Origin: Hymenolepis diminuta
Lineage: Eukaryota > Platyhelminthes > Cestoda > Cyclophyllidea > Hymenolepididae
Direction: 5' to 3'
DNA length: 64,000 nt
NCBI GenBank assembly: GCA_900708905.1
Contig: CAADRB010000002.1
Location: 5,465,390 to 5,529,389 of the forward strand
In this document: in pieces, positions 49,701-63,800 of the stretch
Layout: the number at the start of each line of letters is the position of its first letter
Position numbering within the stretch: the stretch's first letter is position 1
Translations under genes and position numbers: made by a program
The notes under the pieces: model-generated
Database searches by the model: none
What the model saw: the letters and a program-made list of their open reading frames with translations, nothing else
Told to the model about the DNA's origin: nothing

Positions 49701-52700
49701 CTGAAAGGAAGGGGAAGTTAGACAACGGAAGCATGATTAACCAAGTCTACATTGTGGGCCATTATAGATGAGTCATGCGCTACATATTTCGGTCGGTGTA
49801 GAAGTGTGAGTTTGCTAAAGTATATTCTATCATTCTATGTTCTTTGTGCTTGTTTGGCTACATAATGGAAGTAGTTCATACATGTATTGACTTAATGAAA
49901 TTCGAAGATCGCTGTGTTGATAATTTAAACTCGTAGTCATTGTCAGATGCTTTAAATAAGCCAGCTTACCCCTAGAACATTTAGCAAACTTTTGAGATAG
50001 TAGATTTCACAACATTTTGCCGAAATTTGTGTTCATCATATTTTGACTAGCGAAAAATAAGTAGTAATATGAAATGTCATGTGAATAATTGATTGACCCG
50101 CATCCAATTTTTTCCTTTTATAATTGTCTCACCTGTCAACAAATCTCGGAATCAATGATAATTCATTGGGAAACGTAAAAAATACTAATGTAATCAAATT
50201 TTTTCCCTCGACAATTGGGCAAGAAATTTGAACAAAAGTTGATAAATTACGATGCCCTTAGGCAAGGCTAAAATTGGTACTGATAAAAATAAGTAGGAAA
50301 GATTTTTTCAAAATACCAGTCCATCGTCTATGTAAAAAGTTCCCTGAATCAAGCGTTAAGAAAAATTGCTCAGAACGCTTCATTTTTCCACCATTGATGT
50401 GTTAGACCACCTTACCTTGTTGGTTCATGTTTTCCTCCCAAACTGTTGTTAAAAGATACTTATGCATAAACCTTTCATGTTGAAGTCAATTTGGCGGCCA
50501 TATTGAAAATCGAAAGTGATGATTCATGGAAATTGGAAAATGAGAATATACCTAGTTCAGTTAGGCTCAGATAAGGATCAGTGTCCACTGAACATCCAGG
50601 TTCGTTTATTTAACATAAATGTCCTTCAAGTTGAGCACGTCAATGTAGAATAATCGCTATTAATGTTCGCCTGAAATTTCAGCTCTGTTGGAAAATATAC
50701 ATATATATATATATATATACATATATAAATTCGGAACAAATTATAATTAATTTGGCGTTTTTAACACATTCGAAGCAATATCCATGTCATATTTCGGTTG
50801 GTTAAGAAATGTTGAAGCTAGTAAAGAAGAAGTCACTAATCGAAACCCGAATGTAATTGAAGTGGAAAAGTCTAAATCCATGAGCAAATCTTTAAAGGGA
50901 AGAGAATGTATTAGCTAAATATTACTGAAATTCTTACATCTGAATGCGAATAATATACAAACAAGGTTGTACCACGACAGGAGGTTCATATGTTGAATTC
51001 AACAAGGGATTTATGACCTGGAATTATTGAACATTAACCATAATTTAGAGACTGTGCAGAAGATAATTTGTCTGTGTAAATCCTCAGTGTAATCAACTCT
51101 TCGTAAAAGCATGTAGGATGAAATGGCACAGGCGGATCGATCACCAAAAACCTACAGATTACCCACAAATCAACAGACTTCCTTGCTCAGCAGATGGTGC
51201 CACAATAATTATGTAAGGAGATTATAGGTCCAAAATCAAACGAAATCATTTTTAATACGAAAAACAAGTGATGAAGCGAACCTAGGGATTCGTAAGCTCT
51301 ACCGCAGTTAGGTTATCCTAATTTCCTGATATTTTCTTTCTATCTGCATTCCTTAACAATCTTGACTATTTCACCCTTCCTACTTCCTTCAGCATGGCTA
51401 GAAGTTGTATTCAGCTGCCAGAGTATGATGCGGCATCCTGACACATTTATGATCAACCGATTGATCATCAGAGCCACATACTTAAGTGGCCTTGAAAATA
51501 TCGATCCAAAAATCACGCGAGCTGTGGATACATGGGAGATTCGAAAGGAAGAAAATATAGTATTTAAATTAATTTTTTAACTATGACTTTAATTTTGGGA
51601 GATTGATTGATGCCTGAATTTCGAATAATTGAATTAAACGTTCTTGATGTAATTGTAGTAATTATAAGTTATAAATGAAGATAAATGCATTTACAACACT
51701 CTACTGAACGAGAAAAAAAGCATTAAGTACACATTGAGGTAAAATGGGGAATTCTATAAAATAACATTGAGTTTTAAATTATTATTTTTATTTATTCCAA
51801 TTGACTGAAAGTTAATACTTGTTGCTCGTATTAAAATACGATTTACACAGTGAAATGTGTATCTTAGCATATTACATTTATCAAACCAAATTATGAAAAT
51901 TCTGTCCTTGATTAGTGACGCTTCTTTGCCTCTTCTACCATCAAGAGCCTTTTNNNNNNNNNNNNNNNNNNNNNNNNNNNNNNNNNNNNNNNNNNNNNNN
52001 NNNNNNNNNNNNNNNNNNNNNNNNNNNNNNNNNNNNNNNNNNNNNNNNNNNNNNNNNNNNNNNNNNNNNNNNNNNNNNNNNNNNNNNNNNNNNNNNNNNN
52101 NNNNNNNNNNNNNNNNNNNNNNNNNNNNNNNNNNNNNNNNNNNNNNNNNNNNNNNNNNNNNNNNNNNNNNNNNNNNNNNNNNNNNNNNNNNNNNNNNNNN
52201 NNNNNNNNNNNNNNNNNNNNNNNNNNNNNNNNNNNNNNNNNNNNNNNNNNNNNNNNNNNNNNNNNNNNNNNNNNNNNNNNNNNNNNNNNNNNNNNNNNNN
52301 NNNNNNGATGAGTACACGCATTGTGTCGTGTGAATAAAGCAGCTGCTTGCTCATGAATTGTCCTACACGTATGACAATCGTAATATCGATCAATTGTGGA
52401 AAATGTTAACAGCACTTGACTTGGGTTGAAAATACGTATCTTGGAGCCACTCATATGGAAAAACTTGCATCCTGCCATTCCTCCTGTTGACCAGACTAAA
52501 TGCGGTTGGTCACGCACATCGCCAGATGAGCATTGATTTCATGACTCCTGACATGACAGACGTGCATGTTGACCGCTGCGCCATCACCGCACTTATGAGA
52601 CTAAATCCTTTCGTAGGCGGACTCTACTCATGACACCTGAGCTCGCAAATGATTTGGGCGTTAAGATCAACAGTCATTATACAGTTGAAAAAGTTTTGTT

Positions 52701-55700
52701 AAGCTTCTATCTAAGTGATCCCTTTTGTCGTAAATCCATCCAGTTGAGAATAAACAAATTGAGGACAAGCAATCGAACCTTAGAAACAATTTTTCCTATA
52801 TGAGGTGCCTACATTAAAACTAGAAGGTCAAATCTAACCAACTTCAAATTGTAGATTAAGTCTAAAATTTTATCTTCAAAGAAGGGATAAATGAATAGCA
52901 GTTGCACGATTCTAATAAATTCAATTGCCAACACATTAGATGAAATGCGTTACCATTATTTTGTTGATATGACAAAATTCCTACCAACGTGCGTCCACAA
53001 AGATGACTAATCTTATAAGAGTTTTTGCATTGTACCCCGATAATGAAGCAGCTGCATAATCTGACCTAGATAATATTGATCAGATGTAAAAACTGGACGT
53101 GGATGGATTTTGCCTTTTAAAACCGAACGCAATGTTACTGAACAATTCTAAAATGATTTTAAAATTTTCGTGTGAGCATTGAATTTATTTATAAGTTAAT
53201 TTTAAGTTTTAGTTAAATGGATGAAAGCGTTTAAATAAATAATGTAAGAAATGCTTTCAAATGAGTATAAGCACCATTCGTAATTTGGTCTCCTCAATGA
53301 CACCCACTATACTGTATCCACGTAATAAACTGACAATTTAGTACATTCATTACCGTGCATTTGAAGTATATTTCGATCGATTTAAAGATAGCGATCAAGG
53401 ATATGAGTGTATATCGTTGAAATTCCGTGTACGAATGTGCCAATTAAATGCAAATCCAAACCGCAAGGATTTTACTTATCTTAATGGAAGCGAAGAACTC
53501 GCCTCAGTGATTGAGAAACTCACAAAAAGTCTTTCTGAATGCCTTTCTTAACATATCATTGAATTGAATATGTGCCGTCTGATGCCACTTTAAGAATGGG
53601 ATGGGTAAACTATCGAAGTTCATTCTACTTATCTTTCATAATGGATGCTCTAACAGTTAACCAAACGTGAAATAACCAAACAAAGTTTGCATTCTAAAAA
53701 ATGTCTGATAAATATATCTAGGACGAAGTGCGATAAGCTATTAAATGGCAAGACAAAACCACTGGAAAAGTGGATTCAAAGGGGGGATTTTGAACTAGCT
53801 CCCGTACATCTAAAATTGAAATTCTGTTTGTCTAATTTTGTTAATTTCCTAAGTCAATTAGAAGTCATTTATTTTGAACATTCTATTCAAGACTTATGAC
53901 AGTAGGCACTGTGTTCAATTCATGACTGCATTGCAGGTGGACCCAGCCAATCGGTTTATGGGCATACTGTGCGTCAGCACAACTGTAACGTGTAAAATTC
54001 CTGAAACTGGCCGTCCAACCACTCATTTTCACTTCTAAAGGCATAGAATAGATCATTTTGCCGTTCTATCCAACTTCCCTATGTGTACTAGTAATAAACT
54101 TCATTTATGATAACAATAACATATGTAGTGAATCTTTTTTTCTTTAAGCTATATTTAATAAATACGAAAAATGAAAGCAAAACTAGTGCCGAACTTGAGC
54201 TTACAATACAAAATCTTTGTTGAAAGTACTTTCTTTTTAAGAAAGCATTCTCTCTCTTTTAAAGTACAATCCCTTTTATTCTCCTATATATATACACGAT
54301 GCGATATACAACGGACAATATCGAGATCTTTTGGGGTTCACTGTGTAGAAACTAAGCTGGCTCAATAACTTTTGGTCTATAGATTACAGGAGAGGTCCAG
54401 GTATAACAATTCTTAATCCGTGAGTGCGGTGAAACTCTAGATCTATTTACTAGTAACTTCATGTCATACGATGAAGAATGCGGATCTATTGAAATTCCAC
54501 TCAGAATTGGGATTCATGTTTGAAAAAAGCGATATGTGGGAACATATAATTAGTCATATTAAAGCACGTGAGATTGTTGGTAAAATGAGAAGTTTGTCGG
54601 TCGCAGGTAGCGTGACTGATTGTGAAGTGTACCAATTAATGCATCAGGGTTGAAGTCACATTCACCATATTAACTAAGAATTAAATATATATGAATTTGC
54701 GACTGAAATCATTTTCAAGTTATTTTCATAATCTCGATCAGAGTGTATGCAATTTTGATGAAATACTCAAGAAAAGGTTTCACTTATTTATTTTCGCATA
54801 TTTATAAACATTTTTCCATTGAAATACAATCACTGGTCAAATAATTTGATAAACCGTAAAAAAATTCGTATTTGATAAAAAAGGAACAAACATAGGTTAA
54901 ATATTCGTATCATAATACGAGTTGATGAGGCGATGTATTGACTCCAATATGACATTTATTTAATGGAGTGGGTCAGCGTTGTGACCTGAGGCATTTCTGT
55001 TTGGTTTAATGCTAGCTTTGAAAGAGTTTGGGCGATAGTTGCATTTGAGGTCGGCTTTTATGAAAGGTTTGTATTTATCTGTATTTTCATAATTACGTAT
55101 CTCACAAACCAAATCTATTTCGGTTCATAGTGAACATGGTAATCTCAAAATGGTGAGAATTTTCATACCTAAGGAGCTGTTGTTTGAAGTTGACTAAATA
55201 AATGCTTTTCAGTAATGTCTAACAATGAAAAATAACGACAACAACAACAACAACAAATTAATACTAATACATTGTGGAAGACAGGCCTTTTGGATGCAAT
55301 AATTCTTCCATTTAATAAACAATGGAAAAAAAAGAGAAAGAGGTCTAGGCGCATGTTCATCTTTTACTCAGTACAGAAATTTACAATTTCTATTAGTGAG
55401 CTAATCTAAAAGGTGAAAAATCACAAATGTGCAAAAACGATAGGGCAAGATTCATACTTTAATTTGGGATCACAGACGCCAATTAAAGACAACTTAGTAA
55501 TTAAATGCACGCAACTCATATTACGTTTTGTGATACAATTCAAGTTGAATTTACATTTACTTAACTATGAGGAGATTTAAAGCCAAGTAATCTTTAGAAT
55601 AGTCACTTTTATTTAAAATTTGCCCATTTGCCATCATTTTAGCTATGTGGCATCAATATGCTAACAGAATTTTAATGCATTTACACACTCACGTTTTATA

Positions 55701-58700
55701 ATTGCGTAGGTGCCTAATTCAATGCTCAATTAAGTGCTTTTAGCTCTGTCAATCTAAGCCAGAGTTTCCTAAGAATCATTTAGCTTGTGAAATCAATTTT
55801 ATGGAGATAATTTGGAGTTAAGTAATGACTACTGTGTTTTACTCCTGGCAAAATTTTGGTAGACCTGATCTGTATAGAATAATGTAAGTGCACAAACACT
55901 TGTTTGTATGGTTACTTATCAAATATCTAAACTTTTATCTGGGAGTTCAATCGACAATCAACCGTAGCCCAAAACGAAGGAAAATTTGAAGGTAATATTT
56001 TAGTGCTCATCATTGTGTAGTATTTTTCATCCACCCTATGGAACACTAGCAAAGACGATGATAATCTGAATCCGATCGACAGAAATGATAAAAGTTTCAT
56101 TTTGAAAGCATTCTAACCTATGTTAATATCGTGTCGTAGTGAAAGATGACCACTATCACTATCTCCAGTGTCTGCCTTGATTCTATCGATCAGTCCAGAT
56201 CCACAAAAAAGCTTATTACAAAATTACAAATGATAATTTATAGCTTTTGCTCATCGAATTGATTGGTAGCCAGGTTAGCCAATAATTATAACAGACACGA
56301 GCGTGGAAGCTCGATAACTGACAATCCAGTGCGCATGGGATGAAGTCTGGGGACTTCGTTTATATGTCCCGAAACTAATTGGCTTCTATTGATAATATTA
56401 ATCGTAGGAAAAAATTAAGAGAGTTTGTGAAAATAGCAAAGGACTCGTAGAGGACCTAAAAGTGTTGACTAACTAGAGCAATTTTGAGAGGAATAAACAA
56501 AAAAATCATAAAATAATAGTATTGATCTAAAATATTCTTGATTCTCTGAAATTATAGACTCAATTACATTGGATTAAACCTCTTAACATGTCATTTTTGT
56601 AACTTTTACAAGTTGAATCACTATTTGGATTTGGATATGAAATATATACGAAAATTGTTGCTTTTAATTCAACTCTGAATGTCCTAATAATTATATTCAA
56701 CAGAAAATCGCATTACTTTATCATTTATGAAAAAAACCTAATTGTGGGTAAACAATTTTCACCTTATATGTAGCTCCCTCATATGATCCAATTGCTAGGG
56801 TTTGTATGGTCCTAACGACCTGATATTTATTTTTTGGCCGAAATTCTAATAAGTTCTATTATTGTGGATTGAGAAAGGTCAAGTGATTACTTTTTCGCCC
56901 TCAGGTTTATTAAGATAGTGTAGTTAAAATTTACTCTTTTCTATTGGACGTGCAAACAGTCTGTGCGTGGCCTTCGAGTGGTTAATGTTGTCAGTTATAA
57001 GTATCTGTAATTCAATGTAGTGTTATAGCATTAGAATAGTACGCCAAGAATGTTCCATACAACAAAATATCACAAATCTTATATTTTTGGGCGTTTAGAT
57101 GATAACGTGTTGAACTAAAGACGTAATGCAAGTCATAGTAATAACCCATTGTGTGACAAAAAGTGATCCAACAGAAACAGACATGAATAAATCGTGAATG
57201 AACTACCTGAAATTAACTATGGCTTCAAATTATATTGTGCACATACAATAACAAACTATGAATTATCTTATAACAATAGACCGAATGATAGCTTTCTACA
57301 TTGATCAATGTAATCACATGTATCACCTAAAAGTAGAATAATTCATATTGATTTCAGGTGGCTGATTTTTAAACCATAAGGTGGAGACTACATCATCTGA
57401 TATAAAACTGATAATTTTAATACATATATATATATAGCATAAAAATTTGTTCATGTCTAAATAAAAACATGCAATAATATGTACCTTCTCAGAACAGAAC
57501 GAAACAGTGAATATAACACTTCCTTTAGGAGGCAGTATCATATTCCCCATTGACACTTTGAAATCCGAAGAATTTTGTTCAGATATGGGATAATTTTCCT
57601 CAAGATACAGTTGCAAACTGACATTTCTATGGTGTTGTTACACTGAATATAGAAAATATAGAACTTACCCCTCATTCACCAGTATAAACTTTTGATTCAT
57701 TGGAAATTTAGGATGGATTTCGGGAAGATTACAAAATGTTATTATGCAACCATTACTGTCGATCTTTTGCTTGGTGATCCAAAATGATTTATCACTTCCT
57801 TCTTTCAGATTAACTCGAAGATTTTCACCGTAGCCTGAAAAGAAATAATTCGAGCAAATTATAACTTCAAATACCGCATTGTTTAATTAAAGATTGCCCA
57901 CTATCGCACCGTTTCGAAATCATAATAAATTCTTAATTAATAAATGTACTCCTTAAATGTTAAATCGGTAAATGTAGGAAAGAGTCAAACAAATGCACAA
58001 GGGGAAACTTTATTTAAATTATTGGTGAAAAATTAGAGTCTTAATGAAATAGTTCAATTCATTAATCAATAATTGAAATATAAATGAATAGAAATCTTCA
58101 TTCGTGATGACGGAAGTACAATGTGATATTATCCTAATCGTCTCAAAATCAATCTCTGGACGAAATTAACTTCTCAGGTGTTCTAAAAGTGTAAAGAAAT
58201 AGGAGGTCCAGATTAAAATTCGAGTCCCTAAGAGCTCTTCGCTTTGCGATAAGAAACTGCGTAAACACATTTTTTCTTTGATATATTTCATGAATATGTA
58301 GCTTGAGGATAAATGAATAGGAATTAATTTCTTGTTTTTCATGGTTCATTTCGGCCACTTTGTGCATTCTAAATTTCCAATCGATATTTTCATATTCGTG
58401 ATTGGAATTTTACGTATCGTTTGAAATAATAAAGTTAACCCGGGGAAAATAATGTTTGCTTTCAACTTTTTAAGAATACATATTTAATTTACTCGCACGG
58501 AGAAATAGTAATCCATCCAATTGAAGGTTTTGCATATTCCATCCTTGTTTTACTGTCAACATTTTCGAATGATAATAAGAAGTATTGTGTTTCCTGAATA
58601 CTTATAACTTAAAGTCGATGAGAGAACGAGTGTTAACTTAAACTAACCGGTTCAATGAACTAGACACGATCAAGGAGATTGCAAGGTAGAATGTTGGGGT

Positions 58701-60867
58701 CACGATGCTGCAGTACACCACAGAAAGGTATGACCCATTGGATCTAATTGCTTCCTAACTTTTAATTAATGATAACGGCCAGGCATGGGCATTCGGAAAC
58801 GAAAGACCCGTACATGAAATTGATCAGTATTATTTTATAAAACTTTATTTAAGTTCTGTAATTTTACTATACCCAGCAAGGTCAGTTATTTACGTTACTG
58901 GGGAAAATTGCACAATTATTTATTCATTTGCAGTTAGATGTGACTTGTACTGGCAGAATAAGAAATCGAAATTCATATTCGGTATTTGCATTTATCATCG
59001 TGTATCTGTGGCTAGTTTATACACAAATGCATGTTGATGTAGGCAATAGAAGATGTGGTAAAACCGATTTGAGGTAACGATCATTTGCTCACATTTTAAA
59101 CTCGGATGAAACTATATTAAATAGTATTACTATTAAATACTATCCTTTCAAACATTAGAAAGCGTTCTGGATTATACAAACTTCATTAACGAATTGTCCT
59201 CTTACTATATTCATCATATCATATTTTACTGACAATAAGAAGTAAATCTTGCTAATTTTTATTTAACCCACTATCTTGCAAATTCAGGGATCACGGGCTC
59301 AATGTACACTGATGCATACCGAGTGAGTAAAATGGCGATGTACAGAGTTTAAGTCTGGCTACTAAAAGGAAGCGGTAGAATTAGAGTTTCTCACCGGGGA
59401 GGCTCCACGATGTCAGCATTCTACGCAAGATGAGTGTTGACAAACATTTTATTATCTATTAATTTCTTATTATCGACAGTTAAGAAAAGCTCCCAAGTAA
59501 ATAGATATATGGAAAGTCTAAGGTAATTTTAATGTATTTTATTAAACACTTTTTCAGGTACACGGAAAACACTTTTTCGTTCCCTTTAATATCTGAACTA
59601 GTGGCGAGCCAGTATCTGATTTACTCTCTTCCTTTCCAGGGTTTAGCTATTTCTAGACGTTTAGCATTTAAATACGGGTAATGAATAAAATAATAACGAA
59701 TAAACTTCGATTATTAAGATATCAAGAAAAAGCTAATTACTGATTCTAACAAAAAAATTAGATGTGGGAAATCAGTCATGGAGCCATACGCAATTTCAAT
59801 TAAATATATCCATAACGAAGGACCTTTAAAGTTCAGCAAGCACACAACTTTCAATTTATTTGATTTTGAATCGTCCAGACGTGTATTTACTCTAGTTGTT
59901 TATTTTATTGCACAAATGTCCACGAAACGTCAACTCTTACCAGTTTCCACCTGCTTTTAAACTCAAAATTCCTTAAAACGAATTAATGTTTATCATCTTT
60001 CTTGATTCTTTATAAGAATCAATAAGATTGAATTAGATTAATCTATTTATGATATTTTCGTCTTATTTATTCACTAATATGCAACATTAAAATTTATTTT
60101 TAACTCATTTGTTTATTCACCAAATGTTTTGTTTTTTAATAATCACAAATGCTTTTGTAATTTTTATGTAATAAACTTCGCAATAACTCCATTAAGTGTT
60201 ACCGAAGTGTATCCTTTTAATGTCTGACAAAATCATCATAAGTGAAAAAATTAACTTTAAAGTAATTTTATATTTAAAATAAGGATATCTCTTACTTACA
60301 TTGACATACAATTTCACCGACTATTGAATCCTCGGTTTTTACTCGAAATACTTCTCTGAATTCTCCTTCAATTTGAGGACGAAATGTAACATGAACTTCT
60401 ACAGGTTTTGAGGAGGAGATATCGAATTCACTCGGCGAAATTACGAAAAATCCATCAAATTCCTTTAATAAAGAATAAATATTAAATAAGTTCATTAAGT
60501 TTTGAACAAGCATAACAAAAATTCTGATAACTTACAGACTGAATGCAAATGTGGGCACTCGCGGCAGAAAGAAGCCTAATTTGTGTTGACTGATTTAGTG
60601 ACGAATCTACCAAACATTTCCCCATCTCAATTTTTCTAGGAACTATTAAATTGTTTAATTATCAAATTGGCGTTATTAACATACAAGATATGCACTTTTC
60701 TAACTTTTTGATGGCTAATTGCACTTTGATTGGTTCCTGGTGCAAATCGGAGTAGATAAGCAAAGTCTCATTTAATTCCACTTGATCGTTGATATTTACT
60801 GGAGTGACCATGATTTTACAAGATAGACCTGGTGCTATTGAAGCACTGCCTAGTTTTGGATAACGAC
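43747..60867 (-). CDS. DLEC1: DLEC1/CFAP81-like ciliary ASH-domain protein (15 exons seen, 5' end not found)
   Basis: DLEC1 (CFAP81) is an axonemal protein built from ASH/MSP-type beta-sandwich domains. Exons in transcript order: 60867-60696, 60635-60536, 60462-60300, 57834-57669, 57626-57485, 49700-49506, 49129-48872, 48760-48626, 48552-48410, 48369-48216, 47220-47110, 45897-45767, 45304-45048, 45008-44241 and 44084-43747, about 1077 residues with every join in phase. Matches to human DLEC1 run in order: IEPSGGVLKP (human IEPSSGQLHS), FKVENGPIKTLKLTGEV (LEVENG), VSVSPTKGLIEP (VTVSPKHGLLGP), CRIEGISKPIDFKIS (CHVSGMKKPLVLGIS), VNFGTI and SVDWHLY (RFGT, RLDW), and AYAQGFVSIKDEV (GYALGFMSLDSKV). 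HYDIN and CFAP47 share the fold but not this motif order. The human protein continues about 300 residues further; here a stop and poly(A) signal end it early. The donor of the first exon listed could also be 9 nt upstream. The intron at 49701-57484 is 7.8 kb. Confidence 0.88.
46264..46525 (+). mobile_element. LTR fragment, 3'-truncated copy
   Basis: It begins TGTGGGACTCACAACG and continues with GCAGAGACCTCCTCAACCAA, TCCCTGCAGCCCAGC, ATATTTAATGACTAAGC, TAGAGGACTCTGCTAGAGGC and GGAGGATTACTTAGGTG, collinear with the other LTR copies. It stops before the CCCTACA end. The poly(A) motif is mutated (AATGAA). It lies in the DLEC1 intron 45898-47109. Confidence 0.7.
51954..52306. other. Assembly gap (353 N)
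   Basis: A run of 353 undetermined bases inside the large DLEC1 intron. Open frames crossing it are artefacts. Confidence 1.
52425..52592 (-). mobile_element. tRNA-derived SINE, reverse-strand copy
   Basis: On the minus strand the head GGTGATGGCGCAGCGGTCAAC and CATGCACGTCTGTCA match copy 2 near 12278 closely. CTGGTCAACAGGAGGAATGG and GAGTGGCTCCAAGATA follow the shared body. The assembly gap at 51954-52306 lies about 120 bp away. Confidence 0.6.
59277..59445 (+). mobile_element. tRNA-derived SINE, copy with eroded head
   Basis: Box-B-side sequence (GATCACGGGCTCAATG) is followed by the shared body: AGAGTTTAAGTCTGGCTA, GCGGTAGAATTAGAG, TTTCTCACCGGGGAGGCTCC and CTACGCAAGATGAGTGTTG. It lies in the DLEC1 intron 57835-60299. 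Confidence 0.65.
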
Positions 60868-63800
60868 CTATAAGTAAGAAATTATTTTTCAAAAATAGTT
60901 GAATAAATATCTTTACTTTCTTTCGAGGTTATACAGTTATCGAAATGTGTAACTATTCCAATTTTGTGGTAAATATTTGTTACCTGACTTTAAATGATTC
61001 GGTGATTTGGAATTTTAGTTAGAAGGGAAATCTAATTGAAGATATACTGCCATACACAGGTGGCATTAAGCTCCGAATATAAGTGATTGCTAACTGCATG
61101 CGAAAGACCAAAGAAAGCAGTGCAGCAGGTCCATCAAAGAGATCACCATCTCTCAGATAATGATCTCAAATGACTACTTTCTTTGAGTCAAAGGACAAAG
61201 GTTTTAAAATCGTCATTTATCCTGACATTAAATGTGATGCAAGTCTATCTCCGAGGGAGTTCTAAGGTTTTGCATATACAATTTTGAATGTTGCAGACAG
61301 ATAAATTTAACAAACACCCTAAGGTGGCTGAAAATTCCGGCCCATATTCCTCACTCTTAGCTGAATATCAAATTACCGAATGTTTCGAACTTTATAGACT
61401 GAATTCTCCTATCCTCTCCCAAAAATTAAGATTCTAACTTTGGAACATTACAAATTGATTTATACCTCTTTTGAGGATATGGATCATTCAGAGCTTCTTG
61501 AATTCAAATGAAGTAAGACTCGTGAAGTCCTGACTTCATTACCTGCTTCTTCTCAACTCTCAACCCGTTTAATGCTAACCGTTCCACTTATTCCGATGTT
61601 TCCCTATGATTAAAACTTATAGAAGTTTTTGCCTTGCCTTGGGCGATTAAAATAGAAGTTAATTTTAAGAATTATCTTTAGTTTGCCGTCAGTCATGTCC
61701 TTACATGACCATAATCAATGCACACGAAATATGGGCGACCGTCAGTGACAGCAATGTCATGTGAGACACACTCGACAGATGTCATGTGTTCAAATTGTAC
61801 TGATAGCGTATTTCCCGATGATTAATAATAGCCTTTAGATTGATGACTAGAAGATAATTTATTGATCCAAGAATTTCTAAAACATCTTCCTCCCTATGAT
61901 CTACTTTTCTCTTCTCTCTTTAGTTTAAAGTCAAAAAGTTACTTTGTGATCACCGTCATGCAACAGTGATTTTGAATTTGAATTTTGAATTCGTTTCGTC
62001 CCGAACTTCACTAATCTTAAATAAGTGGAAGGCGTTCTGAAGTATTGATGATTAGAAAACTCTTAGTCGACCACCCTTCTGTTGAACGGTGTTTCTCATT
62101 GCATTTGGTCATCTTAATCACTAGGTGTGCTCTGATAGACTTCAAAGCGCGTATTTCTACTTATCTGAAATCAAATAGAAATTGCTTGATACAGGCTTAC
62201 TATAAGGCTACTAATTTATGCATGATATGACTCACTATCTAAATTAAGCCACTGAACAATAAGCCCCGTATATCGCGAACACGAATTCACCAAAAAGCCG
62301 GAAGAAAGGTCCTGAAACATGAACTTTAAAACGATAGAAAAGTAAGTAATGAAAGACATCTATTCAGCAAACTGAATATAACCAAAAGCCAAATATTAGA
62401 TGAAGTAAGACTCTTAGAACGACAATCTTATCATCATATTCTATTCAATTCCTATCGTTCACCTCAAACTGAACAATTTTTACAATTTCCTTTGTTCGAA
62501 TGCCTTCCCATGAATAAAATTTACTTTCCTTTCTGTGGTTGATGAAAATGCATCTATACTCCCGAATTTGAAAAAAAGCAATGCAATTATCAAAGTTTGG
62601 TTTAAATTAACCAGGAACTGTTCTCATATTTGATTGAACATCTGAAATTTTCTGAAACACAAAACTGGTAGTCAAAAAAGCACAGCTTATTTTAAATGAT
62701 GTGTAGGGCTGACATTTTATATATAATATCTAAAGGGCTTTACTTTACGTGATAAGTGAGCAACTTCAGGTTCCCATGTCCAAAAATGACTTAGGGTAGA
62801 TGTACGTTGATTCGTTCATTAAAATTAAAGTAATATAATACTAATTTTAATTAATTTAAACAAATATAAAATAAAACTATTATAAACTATTGCCTCAACT
62901 TTTGCTTTGATGGTTTGTGTTTTTTAAGACATAAAAATTTGATCACTTCCATTTGGTGCCTCAAAATAAATGTGATATTTCCTTGTCTATACTGAAATCC
63001 AATATCAGTAGTTTAGGATAAAGAGAATCAATTAATGACAAAATAACAGGGAAGAATTTAAGTTCTTTGCTGCGTTTTAAATAATAATTTGAAAATATTT
63101 AATAAACTATAAAGAATGCAAGAGTCTGCAATCAAATATCGAGTTCTATAACCAGGCGAAATTTTCGATGACGTTGATTGAAGATAATCCTAAGACGTTG
63201 TCATAAACAAAATGAATTCTTTCGAAAAATGTATTTTTACAAATAAATGTAGATTTTGTAGAAGCAAATATTTTGGTGAAAATTAGATGAGAATCTAAAT
63301 ATGTTGACAATTTCAGCCAATGGTAAGACAATTACCTGATTTGTCCTGAGGTCAACTTTTCTCTATAAATAACATGAATTTCACAAAATTTCAGACTGCA
63401 GTAGAATGCTGACCTGATACTCTCCTGAAACCTCAAATTTTATTTTAGTAACTTTGAAAACGACACAAATACAATGATCTATATAAAGATGGATCTTGTG
63501 AGATAGTAGTTATTTCAACCAATCGCATGTAGCTTCGCCTGAATAAAACAGTGCTGATTTTTTCAAGAAAATATCAAAGTTTTTTAATTATTCAAACTGC
63601 ATTGGAAAGCTGGCTCTATATTCTACAAGTGAATTAAAGTTCAAATTTTTAACCCTTGAAACACCGAAGATATATCGATTTTATTAATGATAGGTCTTTA
63701 GCAATAGAAAGAAAAATGCGATAGTAGTTAAGTTTGAATGCATATAAATCGTGACCATTACCTTTCAATATATTACTTAATACAAGACTCTATAGAGCAA

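Larger units (their letters stand above)
49701..57484. other. Large DLEC1 intron (7.8 kb)
   Basis: The exons on either side join in phase and within one ASH domain (FTVSFCSEK to LGQHKGQFTI), so this whole interval appears to be intron. It holds an assembly gap, a SINE copy and simple repeats: a TA run near 50698-50722 and a CAA run near 55228-55255. No nested gene was recognised. Confidence 0.6.

Noticed and set aside
43747..60867. HYDIN or CFAP47 as identity of the ASH-domain gene
   Set aside because: These share the ASH/MSP fold, but the ordered motifs (IEPSGGVL, VSPTKGLIEP, AYAQGFVSIKDEV) follow DLEC1.
63336..63362. 27-nt possible DLEC1 microexon with acceptor and GTAATT donor on the minus strand
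   Set aside because: Only the splice sites support it; the nine residues match nothing, and its phase relative to the next exon cannot be tested.
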